A stretch of DNA of 64,000 bases from Paraburkholderia phenazinium (GCF_900142845.1 NZ_FSRU01000002.1:868001-932000); one strand, 5' to 3'; numbered from the stretch's first letter, positions 17,468 to 29,728 are shown. The notes: generated by a model not told the origin, from the sequence alone. Translations and numbers: made by a program.

Positions 17468-18493
17468 GTGACCCAGTTCGAGCGTCTGACCATTGACGAC
17501 ATCGCCCGTCTGGCGAACGTGTCCCGCACCACCGCGAGCATGGTGCTGAACGGCTATGCCGAGCGCTATCGCATCTCCGCGGCGACCGTCGAGCGGGTCC
17601 TGCAGGTCGCGAAGGAACACCATTTCACGCCGTCGCAATCGGCGCGTGCCCTGCGCTCGCGGCGCAGCAATACGATTGGCCTCGTGATCCCCGACCTCAC
17701 CAACTCCGTGCACTCCGCGCTGGCCCAGGCCATGGAATGGCAATGCCGCGGCCAGTACGGTTGCCAGTTGGTCGTGGTGACGAGCGACGAAGACCCGGTC
17801 CGCGAAACCGAGGGAATTGCCCACCTCGTCTCGCACCAGGTGGACGGCCTCGTCGTGGTGCCGTGCACGGCCGACCCCGAGCGCTACCAGAAGTGGGTGA
17901 AGCGCCTGCCGCTGGTGTTCGCCGACCGCCGCGTCGAAGGCAGCGCGATTCCGTCTGTCGTGACCGATGCGACGGGAATCGTCGCGACGCTCGTAGGCGA
18001 TGCGATCAAGGACGGCGTGACCGAGGTGGTGTACTTCGGTGGTCAGTCGGAACTCTCGGCGAGCCGCGACCGTCTGGCGGGCTATCGCCAGGCGCTGGCC
18101 GAGCACGGTTTGAAGGAAGCCACGGACTGGGTCCACCAGCGCGACTACCAGCGCGAATCCGGCCACGCCCTGATGCAAGCGTGGTTCGCGACCCATGGCC
18201 GTTATCCGCAGGCGTTGTTCACCGGCTCGATCACCTTGCTGGAAGGCGCGCTGTCGTTCATGAGCGAGGCCCATAGGCTGACCCAGGCACCGGGCCGCCT
18301 GATGTCGTTCGACGACCATCAACTGCTCGACTGCCTGCCGCTCGCCATCGACGCGATCGTGCAGGACAGCCGGCAACTGGCCGAGCACAGCCTGCGCGGC
18401 GTGTTCGACATGCTCGAAGGCAATGCGCATCCCGATTCGTTGCAGGTGCCGGCCCATATTCATTACCGGCGCACCTCAGCCACACCCGGATAA
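17468..18493 (+). CDS. LacI-family regulator, Cra/FruR-like
   Basis: A 341-aa repressor. The N-terminal helix-turn-helix LTIDDIARLANVSRTTASMVLNG is followed by RYRIS and a hinge ending in SRRSNTIGLVIPDLTNS. The RYRIS insertion and many later positions (QALFTGSITLLEGAL, DDHQLLDCLPLAI) follow E. coli Cra/FruR more closely than RbsR. The GTG at 17468 has GAGGAAG upstream and places the HTH near the N-terminus; the longer frame from 17375 adds an unlikely basic tail. It probably controls the rbs operon upstream, perhaps through the repeat at 12189. The effector could be ribose or a sugar phosphate. Confidence 0.85.
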   Translation: MTQFERLTIDDIARLANVSRTTASMVLNGYAERYRISAATVERVLQVAKEHHFTPSQSARALRSRRSNTIGLVIPDLTNSVHSALAQAMEWQCRGQYGCQLVVVTSDEDPVRETEGIAHLVSHQVDGLVVVPCTADPERYQKWVKRLPLVFADRRVEGSAIPSVVTDATGIVATLVGDAIKDGVTEVVYFGGQSELSASRDRLAGYRQALAEHGLKEATDWVHQRDYQRESGHALMQAWFATHGRYPQALFTGSITLLEGALSFMSEAHRLTQAPGRLMSFDDHQLLDCLPLAIDAIVQDSRQLAEHSLRGVFDMLEGNAHPDSLQVPAHIHYRRTSATPG

Positions 18494-18843
18494 GCGCACG
18501 GACTTAAAGCGGCAATACTGAGCCGCGTACGGAAATTGCTTGAATGCCCATTCGCTCGTTGAACTAAATACTGCACGAATATTTCAGCCCGCTTTCTTGC
18601 GAAAAGTATAATGAATCGGCAGTATGACGAATGGAACTTCGCATTTTAGCGAATGGCGCTTTAATACTAGTCTTTGCGTCAAATGAGTATTTCCACTCCC
18701 GCAATAGTCCGTCAGTCCGTTGTTTGGTAAGGATTTTCTGCCTGTTAACTTTTCGCGACAGGTAATATTTTTCAGTGTTCCGGAAGAGTGCGTCGCGTTA
18801 TTGTCCATTTCGCAATAACTGAATCATTCATTGGCACGGAGAA
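18494..18843 (+). promoter_or_regulatory. Long A+T-rich leader/promoter region of the porin gene
   Basis: No coding sequence is visible in this 350-bp gap, which is distinctly A+T-rich compared with its surroundings. A perfect -10-like TATAAT lies at 18607-18612 and a TAATAT at 18763-18768, neither with a strong -35 box. Outer-membrane porin genes often carry long regulated 5' leaders; that would fit here but is not proven. Confidence 0.35.
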
Positions 18844-20034
18844 ATGATGAAAAGAATCGCGCTTTCCACTCTCTCGCTGACACTGCTGGGCGTTGCGGGC
18901 GCCGCGCACGCACAAAGCAGTGTTACGCTTTACGGCACGATTGATACCGCCATTACCTTTGTTCATAACGCCAATGCGGCCGGGCAAAATCAGTGGTCGG
19001 TCGGCAATGCGAGTAACGGCGATCTGTCCGGCAGCCGTTGGGGCCTGAAAGGCCAGGAAGACCTGGGTGGCGGTCTGAAGGCCATCTTCCAGTTGGAAAA
19101 CGGCTTTAACCCGAGCACGGGTGCGCTGGCGCAAGGCGGCCGCGAATGGGGCCGTCAGGCGTTCGTGGGTTTGAGCGCGGACCAGTACGGCACTTTCACG
19201 CTGGGTCGCCAATATGATCCGCTCGTCGACCTGGTGCAGGGCATCACGGCCGACAACTATTTCGGCAGCACGTTCGCCACCGCAGGCGACGTCGACAACT
19301 ACGACAACAGTTCGCGCACCAACAACGCGATCAAGTACGTGTCGCCGGTGTTCTCGGGCCTGCAGGTCGAAGGTATGTACGCGTTCGGCGGTGTGGCGGG
19401 ACAGACCGGCTCGGGACAGACCTGGTCGGCGGCCGCGTCGTATAACAACGGTCCGATCTCGGTGGCGGCGGGTTACTTCGTGGCCGACAATCCGTCGGTC
19501 GACGGTCTCGTGCGGCCTTCCACGACCACCGGCACCGGCTGGGGCGGCACCTCCGACGGCACCTTCGACGGCTCGCTGATCAACCTCGGCCTGCAGAGCG
19601 CGAAGTCCATCAATATTGCCCGCGTCGCGGCGCAGTATGTGGCCGGTCCGTTCACGTTCGGCGCGGGCTACAGCAACGCGCAGTACAAGGCGGACGGACA
19701 ATCGGCGTTCGCGTCGACGGAGAAATTCAACACGGGCCAGGGCTTCCTCGACTACCAGGCCACGCCGGCGATCCTGCTGGGCGTGGGCTACAGCTATACG
19801 AAGTCGAGCGGCGACACCGGCGCGACGTACCACCAGGTTTCGGTGGGCGCGGACTACAACCTGTCCAAGCGTACCGACGTGTACCTGGTGGGCGCATGGC
19901 AGCACGCCAGCGGCGAAACGCTTAGCGCCGACGGCACCGCCGTGGTCGCCGCGCAAGCCTCGGTGGGTTCGTATGGCTACGGCGGCACCAATACGCAGGA
20001 ACTGGTCAGCGTCGGTCTGCGCCACAAGTTCTGA
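18844..20034 (+). CDS. Burkholderia-type OmpC-like porin
   Basis: A 396-aa trimeric outer-membrane porin of the Gram-negative porin family. The signal peptide (about residues 1-23) ends in AGAAHA, and the mature chain begins QSSVTLYGTIDTAITF, the hallmark of Burkholderiales porins. The C-terminal VSVGLRHKF ends in Phe, as required for Bam recognition. The gene starts ATGATG; GGAG at 18838 is spaced better for the second ATG at 18847. The gene is monocistronic, with a terminator at 20083. Confidence 0.93.
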   Translation: MMKRIALSTLSLTLLGVAGAAHAQSSVTLYGTIDTAITFVHNANAAGQNQWSVGNASNGDLSGSRWGLKGQEDLGGGLKAIFQLENGFNPSTGALAQGGREWGRQAFVGLSADQYGTFTLGRQYDPLVDLVQGITADNYFGSTFATAGDVDNYDNSSRTNNAIKYVSPVFSGLQVEGMYAFGGVAGQTGSGQTWSAAASYNNGPISVAAGYFVADNPSVDGLVRPSTTTGTGWGGTSDGTFDGSLINLGLQSAKSINIARVAAQYVAGPFTFGAGYSNAQYKADGQSAFASTEKFNTGQGFLDYQATPAILLGVGYSYTKSSGDTGATYHQVSVGADYNLSKRTDVYLVGAWQHASGETLSADGTAVVAAQASVGSYGYGGTNTQELVSVGLRHKF

Positions 20035-20082
20035 GGGTGTTGCACCCGCCACGCCCGTGGCGAAAGCAGGGCGTGACAGTAA

Positions 20083-20124
20083 AAAGCCGGTCGTCAGTGT
20101 GAGCTGACGGCCGGCTTTGCTTTG
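20083..20124 (+). terminator. Rho-independent terminator after the porin gene
   Basis: AAAGCCGGTCGTCAG (20083-20097) pairs with CTGACGGCCGGCTTT (20104-20118) across a six-base loop, a 15-pair stem with one G-U pair, followed by a short T-rich tail. It lies 48 bp after the stop codon. Confidence 0.85.
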
Positions 20125-20245
20125 TGCGCGCCGCAGCAAAGGCCTGCATTTCATGCAAGAATCGCGGCCGGGGACGTGGGCGAAAGAAAAAATGCACCGT
20201 TAAGCCGCCCACTAAAAACTAGTACCGGTGACGAGGAGTAGACAC

Positions 20246-21568
20246 TTGATTCAGCGTATCTCGCGTTTCTTTACCCAGGTGGTCCATCGCGTCCTGCCTG
20301 ATCCGTTGATCTTCGCGATCTTCCTGACCATTGCGACCTTCGTGCTGGCGTTCAGCCTGACGCCGAAGGCGCCCGCCGAACTGGTCACCATGTGGGGCAG
20401 CGGTTTCTGGAACCTGCTGGCCTTCTCGATGCAGATGGCGATGATCCTGGTGACCGGTCATGCGCTCGCCAGTTCGGGACCGGTCAAGCGGCTGCTGGTG
20501 GCGCTGGCCAGCTCCGCGCGCACGCCCGCGCAAGGCGTGATGCTGGTGGCGTTTTGCGGCGCCGTGGCGTGCGCGATCAACTGGGGCTTCGGCCTGGTGC
20601 TGGGCGCGATGCTGGCGCGCGAAGTCGCGCGGCGCGTGCAGGGCACCGACTACCGTCTGCTGGTGGCAAGCGCCTACATGGGCTTCCTGACGTGGCACGG
20701 CGGACTCTCCGGTTCCGTGCCGCTGGTCGCGGCCACCAAGGGTAATCCGCTGGAAAAGACCGTCGGGCTGATTCCGGTCTCGCACACGATCTTCACCGGC
20801 TACAACGCGTTCATCACGTTCGGGCTGATCGTGCTGCTGCCGATTCTCGCGCGCCTGATGATGCCCAAGCCCGAAGACGTGGTGGCCGTGGACCCGGCGC
20901 TGCTCGAAGATCCGCCGTCGGTGGAACGCGTGCTGCCCGCCGATGCAACGCTTGCCGAGCGGCTCGAAGAGAGCCGCGTGCTGGCGCTGCTGGTCGCGCT
21001 GGTGTGCGCGGTGTATCTCGTCGTGCGGACGGTGCAGAAGGGGTTTACGCTGGACATCGATACGGTGAACCTCGTGTTCCTCGCCGCCGGCATGGTGCTG
21101 CACAAAACACCGATGGCCTATGCACGCGCAGTCGGCGTGGCAGCGAAAGGCGCCTCGGGCATCATGATCCAGTTTCCGTTTTACGCCGGCATTCAGGCGC
21201 TGATGGATCATTCGGGACTCGCCGGCGTGATCACGCGCTGGTTCGTGGATATTGCCAACGTCCATACCTTTCCGCTGCTGGCGTTCCTGAGTTCGGCGGT
21301 GATCAATTTCGCGGTGCCGAGCGGCGGCGGTCATTGGGTGGTGCAGGGGCCCTTCGTGATGCCGGCAGCGCAAGCGTTGCACGCGGACCTCGGCAAGTCG
21401 GCCATGGCGATCGCCTACGGCGAGGCCTGGACCAACATGGCGCAACCGTTCTGGGCGCTGCCGGCGCTGGCGATTGCCGGACTCGGCGTGCGCGACATCA
21501 TGGGCTATTGCGTAACGGCGCTGCTGTTCTCGGGCGTCGTGTTCGTGGCGGGCTTGTATCTGTTCTAG
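20246..21568 (+). CDS. Short-chain fatty acid transporter, AtoE family
   Basis: A 440-aa integral membrane protein with about 11-12 helices. The opening QRISRFFTQVVHRVLPDPLIFA and the conserved WHGGLSGSVPL and FAVPSGGGHWVVQGP match AtoE, which imports butyrate and other short-chain fatty acids. The TTG at 20246 is chosen as start because GAGGAG lies 7 nt upstream and the result matches the family's N-terminus; a GTG at 20228 would place the ribosome binding site inside the gene. No acetoacetate-CoA genes are nearby. Confidence 0.85.
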   Translation: MIQRISRFFTQVVHRVLPDPLIFAIFLTIATFVLAFSLTPKAPAELVTMWGSGFWNLLAFSMQMAMILVTGHALASSGPVKRLLVALASSARTPAQGVMLVAFCGAVACAINWGFGLVLGAMLAREVARRVQGTDYRLLVASAYMGFLTWHGGLSGSVPLVAATKGNPLEKTVGLIPVSHTIFTGYNAFITFGLIVLLPILARLMMPKPEDVVAVDPALLEDPPSVERVLPADATLAERLEESRVLALLVALVCAVYLVVRTVQKGFTLDIDTVNLVFLAAGMVLHKTPMAYARAVGVAAKGASGIMIQFPFYAGIQALMDHSGLAGVITRWFVDIANVHTFPLLAFLSSAVINFAVPSGGGHWVVQGPFVMPAAQALHADLGKSAMAIAYGEAWTNMAQPFWALPALAIAGLGVRDIMGYCVTALLFSGVVFVAGLYLF

Positions 21569-21614
21569 ATAGATTCGGCATGGCGGCAGACGCTTGCCCC
21601 GGGAGGCGCGACGC

Positions 21615-22307
21615 ATGAACGCTGACGAACCCGTGACGCCGCCGGGGCAACCGGTTCGTCGCCGCGTGCTGGTGTGGGATGCGCCGACCCGGCTGTTTCA
21701 CTGGCTGGTGGTGCTGCTGGTCGCGGGGGCGTATGCGACGCTGAAGCTGAACTGGATGGACTGGCACGTGCGGATCGGCGAAGCGCTGCTGGCCCTCGTG
21801 CTGTTCCGCCTGCTGTGGGGCTGCTTCGGTAGCGAGACCGCACGGTTTCGCAGCTTCGTGGCGTCGCCCGCGTCGGCGTGGCGGCATCTGCATCATCTGT
21901 TTCGCCGCGAGCCGGATCTGCAGGTGGGCCACAACGCGGCGGGCGGCTGGATGGTGCTGCTCCTGCTCGCGCTGCTGCTGATGGAAACGCTTAGCGGCCT
22001 GTACGTGTACAACGAAGTCGCCGACGAAGGACCGCTCAGCGAACACGTGCCGGCGTGGCTCGCCAACGCCATTTCGACGCTGCATGCGGTGGGGTGGGAC
22101 GTGCTGCTGGCGGCGGTCGCGCTGCACGTCTGCGTGATCGCGCTGTACGCCGTGGTGAAGGGACACAATCTGCTGCGGCCGATGCTGAGCGGCTACAAAC
22201 CGCTGCCGTCGACGATCGCCGCGCCGCGGCAGAAGCCTGTGCTATTGGCCTTGCTGCTGCTGTCGATCGGCGCGGCGGCGGTTATTCTGCTTGCGGTGTA
22301 TCTCTAG
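21615..22307 (+). CDS. Cytochrome b561 family membrane protein
   Basis: A 230-aa membrane protein with four main helices plus one C-terminal helix. The heme-ligand His pattern is present: RLFHWLVVLL in helix 1, HNAAGGWMVLLLL in helix 3 and HAVGWDVLLAAVALHV in helix 4. It resembles diheme b-type electron carriers of the hydrogenase B-subunit/b561 group, which pass electrons between quinone and periplasmic partners. GGGAGG lies 8 nt before the ATG. No obvious redox partner is encoded next to it. Confidence 0.83.
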   Translation: MNADEPVTPPGQPVRRRVLVWDAPTRLFHWLVVLLVAGAYATLKLNWMDWHVRIGEALLALVLFRLLWGCFGSETARFRSFVASPASAWRHLHHLFRREPDLQVGHNAAGGWMVLLLLALLLMETLSGLYVYNEVADEGPLSEHVPAWLANAISTLHAVGWDVLLAAVALHVCVIALYAVVKGHNLLRPMLSGYKPLPSTIAAPRQKPVLLALLLLSIGAAAVILLAVYL

Positions 22308-22343
22308 GCGTGTTGCCGGCGGAACGGACTTGCACACACAATG

Positions 22344-22371
22344 CATGCAGCACCGCGCAAGCTGCTGCATG
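22344..22371. other. Hairpin between convergent genes
   Basis: CATGCAGCA (22344-22352) and TGCTGCATG (22363-22371) form a perfect nine-pair stem between the convergent b561 and CHRD genes. There is no T-run, so it is at best a weak bidirectional terminator. Confidence 0.3.
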
Positions 22372-22386
22372 AGCGATCGCCTCAGT

Positions 22387-22848
22387 TCAGTTGCCCTTCG
22401 GCGGCATCACCTGGCCGCGGATTTCGCCACCCGGATTGGCCTTGGTGTGGATGTTGATATACATATTGCCCGCTTCGAATATCTGGGCGTCGTCCGCCGA
22501 GAGCGTGGCTTGACCGCTGAGCGGGCTCGTCACCTCCATATTGCCTTTCTGCGAGATCCAGACTTTCACGCCGGCGTTTTTACCCGCCGGCGCCGGGCCG
22601 TGGAAATGCGCCATGGTGGCCGGCCCCGTCAAGCCGCTGAAGGTGATGTTCCACGTCACCACATGTGTGCTGGCATCATAGGTGAGGTTAGCGGTGCCGC
22701 TGCCCGAGGTTTGCACGGGTGGGACCTGCTGATCGCCGGAGAGTGGTACGGTAAAGGAGACGGGAGCTGCTTGAGCCAGGGTGACGGCGCCCGCCAGGGC
22801 GAGACCGGCGAGAAGCATGAGAGCGCGACGCGAGATCGAAACTGTCAT
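22387..22848 (-). CDS. CHRD-domain secreted protein
   Basis: A 153-aa protein with a signal peptide (RRALMLLAGLALAGAVTLAQA, residues 7-27) and one CHRD domain covering the rest. Typical CHRD stretches are PLSGDQQVPP, MAHFHGPAPAG and IHTKANPGGEIRGQV. CHRD domains occur in chordin and in many bacterial exported proteins of unknown function. It is a single gene, convergent with b561 and divergent from the PAAR-like gene. Confidence 0.83.
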   Translation of the reverse strand: MTVSISRRALMLLAGLALAGAVTLAQAAPVSFTVPLSGDQQVPPVQTSGSGTANLTYDASTHVVTWNITFSGLTGPATMAHFHGPAPAGKNAGVKVWISQKGNMEVTSPLSGQATLSADDAQIFEAGNMYINIHTKANPGGEIRGQVMPPKGN

Positions 22849-22991
22849 TTGATTTTCTCCGTTTTGGGTTCACCTTGCTGCTCAGGTGTGAGACAAGGAT
22901 AGGCGCTACCCGGCGGTAACTCCAGGCGGAAAAACGACACGTTCCCGCTGGCCGTTGCCGGGCACAGCGGTTGCTGAAACAGTGAGGCCAT

Positions 22992-23387
22992 ATGGCAAAT
23001 CTACAGGTATGCGCGGGCGCCACGCTGCAATGTTCGTTCGGCGGCGCGCCAGGCGTGCTAAACGTGTTGCCTGCCAATCGTACGATGGTCGGCGGCGTGC
23101 CGGCGGCCACGCTGCTCGATTCCATTCCGGTGGTCAACATCACGCCGTTCGCGATGTGCCAGAGCGTGGCGAACCCCGCGGTGATTGCCGCTACCGCGGC
23201 GGCGCTCGGCGTGTTTACGCCGATGCCCTGCGTGCCGGTCACGCCCGCGCCATGGATCCCGGGCGGCGCGCCGACCGTGCTGATCGGCCCAGGCCCTGCG
23301 CTCGATGCGCAAGGCACGATGATCTGCGCATGGGGCGGCGTCATCAAGGTCGCGCAGCCGGGGCAAACCAGCACGCTGGTGCCCTGA
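22992..23387 (+). CDS. PAAR-like protein (DUF4280-type), T6SS spike tip
   Basis: A 131-aa protein rich in Gly, Pro and Val with evenly spaced short strands. The early LQVCAGATLQCSFGGAPGVLNV, the central IPVVNITPFAMCQSVANP and the late GTMICAWGGVIKV are typical of PAAR-like DUF4280 proteins that sharpen the VgrG spike. Conserved Cys residues may bind a metal. It has no toxin extension, so cargo would have to bind separately. It is convergent with the MORN and vgrG genes, 4 bp from the MORN gene end. Confidence 0.8.
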   Translation: MANLQVCAGATLQCSFGGAPGVLNVLPANRTMVGGVPAATLLDSIPVVNITPFAMCQSVANPAVIAATAAALGVFTPMPCVPVTPAPWIPGGAPTVLIGPGPALDAQGTMICAWGGVIKVAQPGQTSTLVP

Positions 23388-23391
23388 GCGC

Positions 23392-23946
23392 TCACTGCTG
23401 AGCGGGTGGGGTGCCGGACAGCTTGCGCCACCCTACGCGCCAGCGCGACAACGGCTTGCCCTCGGCATCGAGCGGCCGGCCATCCATGGCATAACGTTCT
23501 CCCGGCTGAAGCGGCTTGCCCGCGCCATACAGATGCCGCTCGGCGAGCCGGCCGTTGCTATGGAAGCGCTCGACGAGGCCGTGCAGCTTGCCCTGCCGGT
23601 AGCGGGCGTGCTCGAGCAGGGTGCCGTCCGGCAGATAGGTCTTGCTGTCGCCGTTCAACGCGCCGCGCACATAGTGCGCTTCACGTTGCACGGTGCCGTC
23701 CTGCGCGTAGTACACCGCTTTGCCATCGAGCTTGTCGTCGAGGTAGTGGAGTTGCGCGGACGGCTTGCCGTCCGGATAGAGAAGCGTCGCCGGACCGCCC
23801 AGGCGGCCATGCACGTAGCGCAGAATCGCCAGCATCACGCCATCCGCATAAATGCGCGCGGCGCCGTGCAGCGCGCCGCCCACCAGCGTACCTTCGACAC
23901 CGGAGTCGCCGTGCTTCACGCTCACATCCTGAGGTTGGCTGCTCAT
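23392..23946 (-). CDS. MORN-repeat (YwqK-type) protein linked to vgrG
   Basis: A 184-aa protein made of about six tandem MORN-like repeats of 20-22 residues (for example LYPDGKPSAQLHYLDDKLDGKAV, YLPDGTLLEHARYRQGKLHG). Similar proteins are annotated as YwqK-family antitoxins, but many sit behind vgrG in Burkholderia T6SS loci. It starts 7 bp after the vgrG stop and is co-transcribed with it. It could be an adaptor, a chaperone for spike cargo, or an immunity protein. There is no signal peptide, so it acts in the cytoplasm. Confidence 0.72.
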   Translation of the reverse strand: MSSQPQDVSVKHGDSGVEGTLVGGALHGAARIYADGVMLAILRYVHGRLGGPATLLYPDGKPSAQLHYLDDKLDGKAVYYAQDGTVQREAHYVRGALNGDSKTYLPDGTLLEHARYRQGKLHGLVERFHSNGRLAERHLYGAGKPLQPGERYAMDGRPLDAEGKPLSRWRVGWRKLSGTPPAQQ

Positions 23947-23953
23947 GGCCGGC

Positions 23954-25942
23954 TCAATTGATCTTCACAATGCCGCCCTTGACGGTCAGCATGGCGCCCC
24001 CGTCCACGGTCTGTTCGACCGAACCTTTGTTCGACACGCTTTGCGCCTCGTTCGAGAGCGTGCCGTCCGACTTGTTCGTCAACGATGTGCCGGCCTGATT
24101 GGTCAAGGACACCGCCGCCTGATGGCTCATCGAGCCGTCGGTCTTCGCGCTGAGGTCGCCGGTGCTTTGCAGCGTGAGGGTGCCGCCGACCTTGATGGTC
24201 AGATTGCCGTCCACGCTCAGCGTGAAATTGCCGCTGACGGTCTGCGCGAGATTGCCGCCGACGCTGCGCGTTTCGTCGCCGCCGGCCTTGACGGTGCGGG
24301 TGCCGGCGATATCGACGGTTTCGTTGCCGGTTTTCACCGTCGCACTGCGATTGCCTTTTTCCACCACCAGGGTGTCGTCGGCTTCTTTCACCGTGTGCGT
24401 GCGCGCATTCTGGATGGTGCGGGTTTCGTCGTGGCCGACGGTCCAGGTGGCGTCGTTCAGCACCTTCGCGTTCAGGTCTTTTTGCGCCTGCAGGAAAACT
24501 TCTTCGTTATCCTTTTTATCTTCGAAGCGCAGTTCGTTGAAACCGGCGTTGCCCTTCGAACTGCTCGTCTTGATGCCCGACTGCGTCTGGTTGTCGGGCA
24601 GCGTATAGGGCGGCTGGTTCGCACCGTTATAGACGCTGCCCGTAATCAGCGGGCGATCCGGATCCGCATCGACGAAGGTGACCACCACCTCGTCGCCGAT
24701 GCGCGGCATGAATTGCGCGCCGAAGCGCTTGCTGGCCCACGGTTGCGCGACACGGACCCAGCACGAACTGTTCTCGTCGTTCGTGCCGTCCCGATCCCAA
24801 TGGAACTGCACCTTGACGCGTCCGTACTGATCGGTCCAGAGTTCCTCGCCCGCCTTGCCCACCACGATTGCCGTCTGCGTCGGCATCACGGGGCGCGGCG
24901 TCGTGCGCTGCGGGCGGTATGCCGTGGTGGCGGGGAAGGCCTCGAAGCGGTTGCGATACTTGTCGTGATTCGCGTCGTGGACCACGCTCGCCACCACCCA
25001 CTCGATGTTGGCGTCGGTCGACTCGTGGTCGCTCAGCGTGAACTTGTAGCCGGGCAGCAGTGCGCGGCAGTCGCTTTCGCCGATCAGGCGGCGCGCGCTG
25101 CTGCGCAACTCGTCGATGCGCCGCTTGGTGATCGAGGCGGCGTCGCCGCTCGTCTGATAGCGGCCGGGGTATTCGTAGACTTTGGGGTCGGCGGCCACGG
25201 CCTCGGCCTGCGAAAACAATTGCGAGGTGGGCGTCAGATACGCGTAGTCGGAACTGGCGAACACGCCGCTCACGCTTTGCTCGACCAGTTCGCAGTAGAG
25301 AATCTGGCCGCTTTCGCGCTCGCCGGTGAGACCCGGTGTGTAGGCGAGCGTCGCGGCGCCCGGCAGCGTCGCGAAGGCATCGGTATGGTCGGCCACCATC
25401 AGCGTGTGCTTGCCGCTCTCGTGCTGGAAGAAATAGAACCAGCCTTCCTCTTCGCACAGGCGGCTGACGAAGGCGAAGTCGGTCTCGGCATACTGCACGC
25501 AGTATTCGCGTGCCGTGTAGGTGCCGGTCAACGAGAACGAAAAATCCGTCGCGCTGTGGCCGCTGAAAACGGCTTCGACAATCTGCTGTGTGGTCTTGCC
25601 CTGGAAGATCCGGTTGTTGGAGGCGAGCGTGAGCAGCCAGAGCCACGAGCGCAATTCGAATGCGTAATGGCTGCCGTCGACGGTCGACGGCAATTGCGCC
25701 GCCCGCGTACAGACGGCATCGAGCAGGCGCGGCGTCTCGCCCCACACGAGCGAGAGCGTGGCGTGCTTGCCCGTGAAGCCGGCCAGCGCAACGGGCGGTG
25801 CCGCGCCGATGGCGCGCACGCTCAACTCGGCGACGGCGCCGATCGCTTCGCGGCCGCTGAACTGCGCGGGGAACAAGGTATCGAACGGCGCGCCGGCGAA
25901 CGCGAGGCGGGTGGTGTCGTCGGTCGGGATGGGACGGGGCAT
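23954..25942 (-). CDS. vgrG: T6SS spike protein VgrG (TssI)
   Basis: A 662-aa VgrG. The N-terminal gp27-like region (to about residue 350) includes YAFELRSWLWLLTLASNNRIFQG and EEGWFYFFQHE. A gp5 OB-fold follows (WTDQYGRVKVQFHWDRDG, SSCWVRVAQPWA), and the C-terminal beta-helix shows periodic V-G-N repeats (about residues 500-600). There is no extra enzymatic domain, so this is a structural rather than an evolved VgrG. It lies 61 bp downstream of clpV in the same operon. Confidence 0.94.
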   Translation of the reverse strand: MPRPIPTDDTTRLAFAGAPFDTLFPAQFSGREAIGAVAELSVRAIGAAPPVALAGFTGKHATLSLVWGETPRLLDAVCTRAAQLPSTVDGSHYAFELRSWLWLLTLASNNRIFQGKTTQQIVEAVFSGHSATDFSFSLTGTYTAREYCVQYAETDFAFVSRLCEEEGWFYFFQHESGKHTLMVADHTDAFATLPGAATLAYTPGLTGERESGQILYCELVEQSVSGVFASSDYAYLTPTSQLFSQAEAVAADPKVYEYPGRYQTSGDAASITKRRIDELRSSARRLIGESDCRALLPGYKFTLSDHESTDANIEWVVASVVHDANHDKYRNRFEAFPATTAYRPQRTTPRPVMPTQTAIVVGKAGEELWTDQYGRVKVQFHWDRDGTNDENSSCWVRVAQPWASKRFGAQFMPRIGDEVVVTFVDADPDRPLITGSVYNGANQPPYTLPDNQTQSGIKTSSSKGNAGFNELRFEDKKDNEEVFLQAQKDLNAKVLNDATWTVGHDETRTIQNARTHTVKEADDTLVVEKGNRSATVKTGNETVDIAGTRTVKAGGDETRSVGGNLAQTVSGNFTLSVDGNLTIKVGGTLTLQSTGDLSAKTDGSMSHQAAVSLTNQAGTSLTNKSDGTLSNEAQSVSNKGSVEQTVDGGAMLTVKGGIVKIN

Positions 25943-26003
25943 GTCATCACAGGTGAGTAAGGCGGGTGGTCATAGCTGGGATAGCGTTCCATGAGCGCGG
26001 GCG

Positions 26004-28609
<2,606 letters not shown>

Positions 28610-28613
<4 letters not shown>

Positions 28614-29728
28614 CCTGCGCTGCCGCTGCGTTCGCCGGGCCGCAGGGGACCGAGCCGCATATGCGCGGTGCGGGCTGGCGGCGTGTCGCTCGCGCCGACC
28701 CATGCGGTCCAGCCGAGTCGCAAGGGCGCTTGCCGCGACAACTGCGCCTTGGGCTGCTGGCCCGCCGCGAGATGCAGGTCGAGGTGATGATAGAGATCGG
28801 CGCCGAAATACGCGGAGGCAAGCGCATGCAGATCCGCATGACAGCGGCCGCCTGGCAGAAACGATTCATAGCCGTCGAGCGGCAGCGGGCCGATCGCAAT
28901 GCGAATGCCGCGATGCTCGTCCCAGATCCGCGAGCCGACCACCGCACCTTGTCCAAGGTAATGATTGCGACCGCGCCGGCCGATGCGGCTCTGGCTTTCG
29001 TCGGCCAGCGTGCGCCAGCCGCCTGCGAACGGCGAGGTGCGCACCGGCACGCCGAAATGATGCTGCGCGATCACGTCGAAGCCGGCGAGCGAGCGGCGCC
29101 GGTTAGCCATCAGCCCGGCCCGCGCGAGGGTCGCCGAGACGTCGAGGCCGCCGACCGGCGGCGCGCTATCGCGCCTTGCCAGCGGCAGGCCGGTCAAGCC
29201 GCGCAAGATGGTCTGCGCGGGACTGTGGGCCGGCGCGAGAAACGGATCGGCGACGCGGTACTTGCGCTGCGCCCGGTAGAGCAGCGCCAGCAGCCGGTGC
29301 TGAAACAGGTTGAGGAAAGCGACCGCGGAGGTGTCCTTCTGCCGCAAGCGGTCCTGCAGCCATTCCTGATACGCGTCCGGCAACGGACCGTCGGGACCGC
29401 CCAGTCCGAATATGTTGACTTGCAGTTCGGGTTGCGGCGCGGCGCCGTCTGCGCCGTTGAGGGGCGCCACCTCGGCCTCGGCCTCCGCGGAGAGGGCACG
29501 CGGCGCGGCACGCCGCAATGCGCCAAGGGCGCTCGGCGCGAACACCGGCGCGAGCGCTCCGGCTAGCGCAAGCGCTTCGGCGCGTGGATCGAGACCGGTG
29601 CCGAGCGGCACCGAGCCGGGCCGCAGCAGTTCGAGCAGGCGCACCGCCTGCGCAAATTCGAAGGCATACGGTTCGTCGAAGAGCCGCTGCGCTACAGAAC
29701 GAGCGGGCTGCCCTGGAGTGGCCGCCAT
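28610..29728 (-). CDS. tssG: T6SS baseplate protein TssG
   Basis: A 372-aa baseplate wedge protein of the ImpH/VasB family. RLFDEPYAFEFAQAVRLLE is the standard opening, and NIFGLGGPDGPLPDAYQEWLQDR, FLNLFQHRLLALLYRAQ and FGVPVRTSPFAGGW are conserved. It forms the wedge with TssF and TssE. The ATG at 29728 lies inside the end of tssF (37-bp overlap); the longer frame upstream is antisense-like sequence. Confidence 0.93.

Noticed and set aside
16280..18463. A 727-codon minus-strand frame opposite rbsB and the LacI regulator
   Set aside because: Both genes on the other strand have unmistakable domains; this frame has none.
23392..23946. A true antitoxin of a toxin-antitoxin pair
   Set aside because: YwqK-type names come from annotation transfer; there is no adjacent toxin and the position behind vgrG favours a T6SS role.
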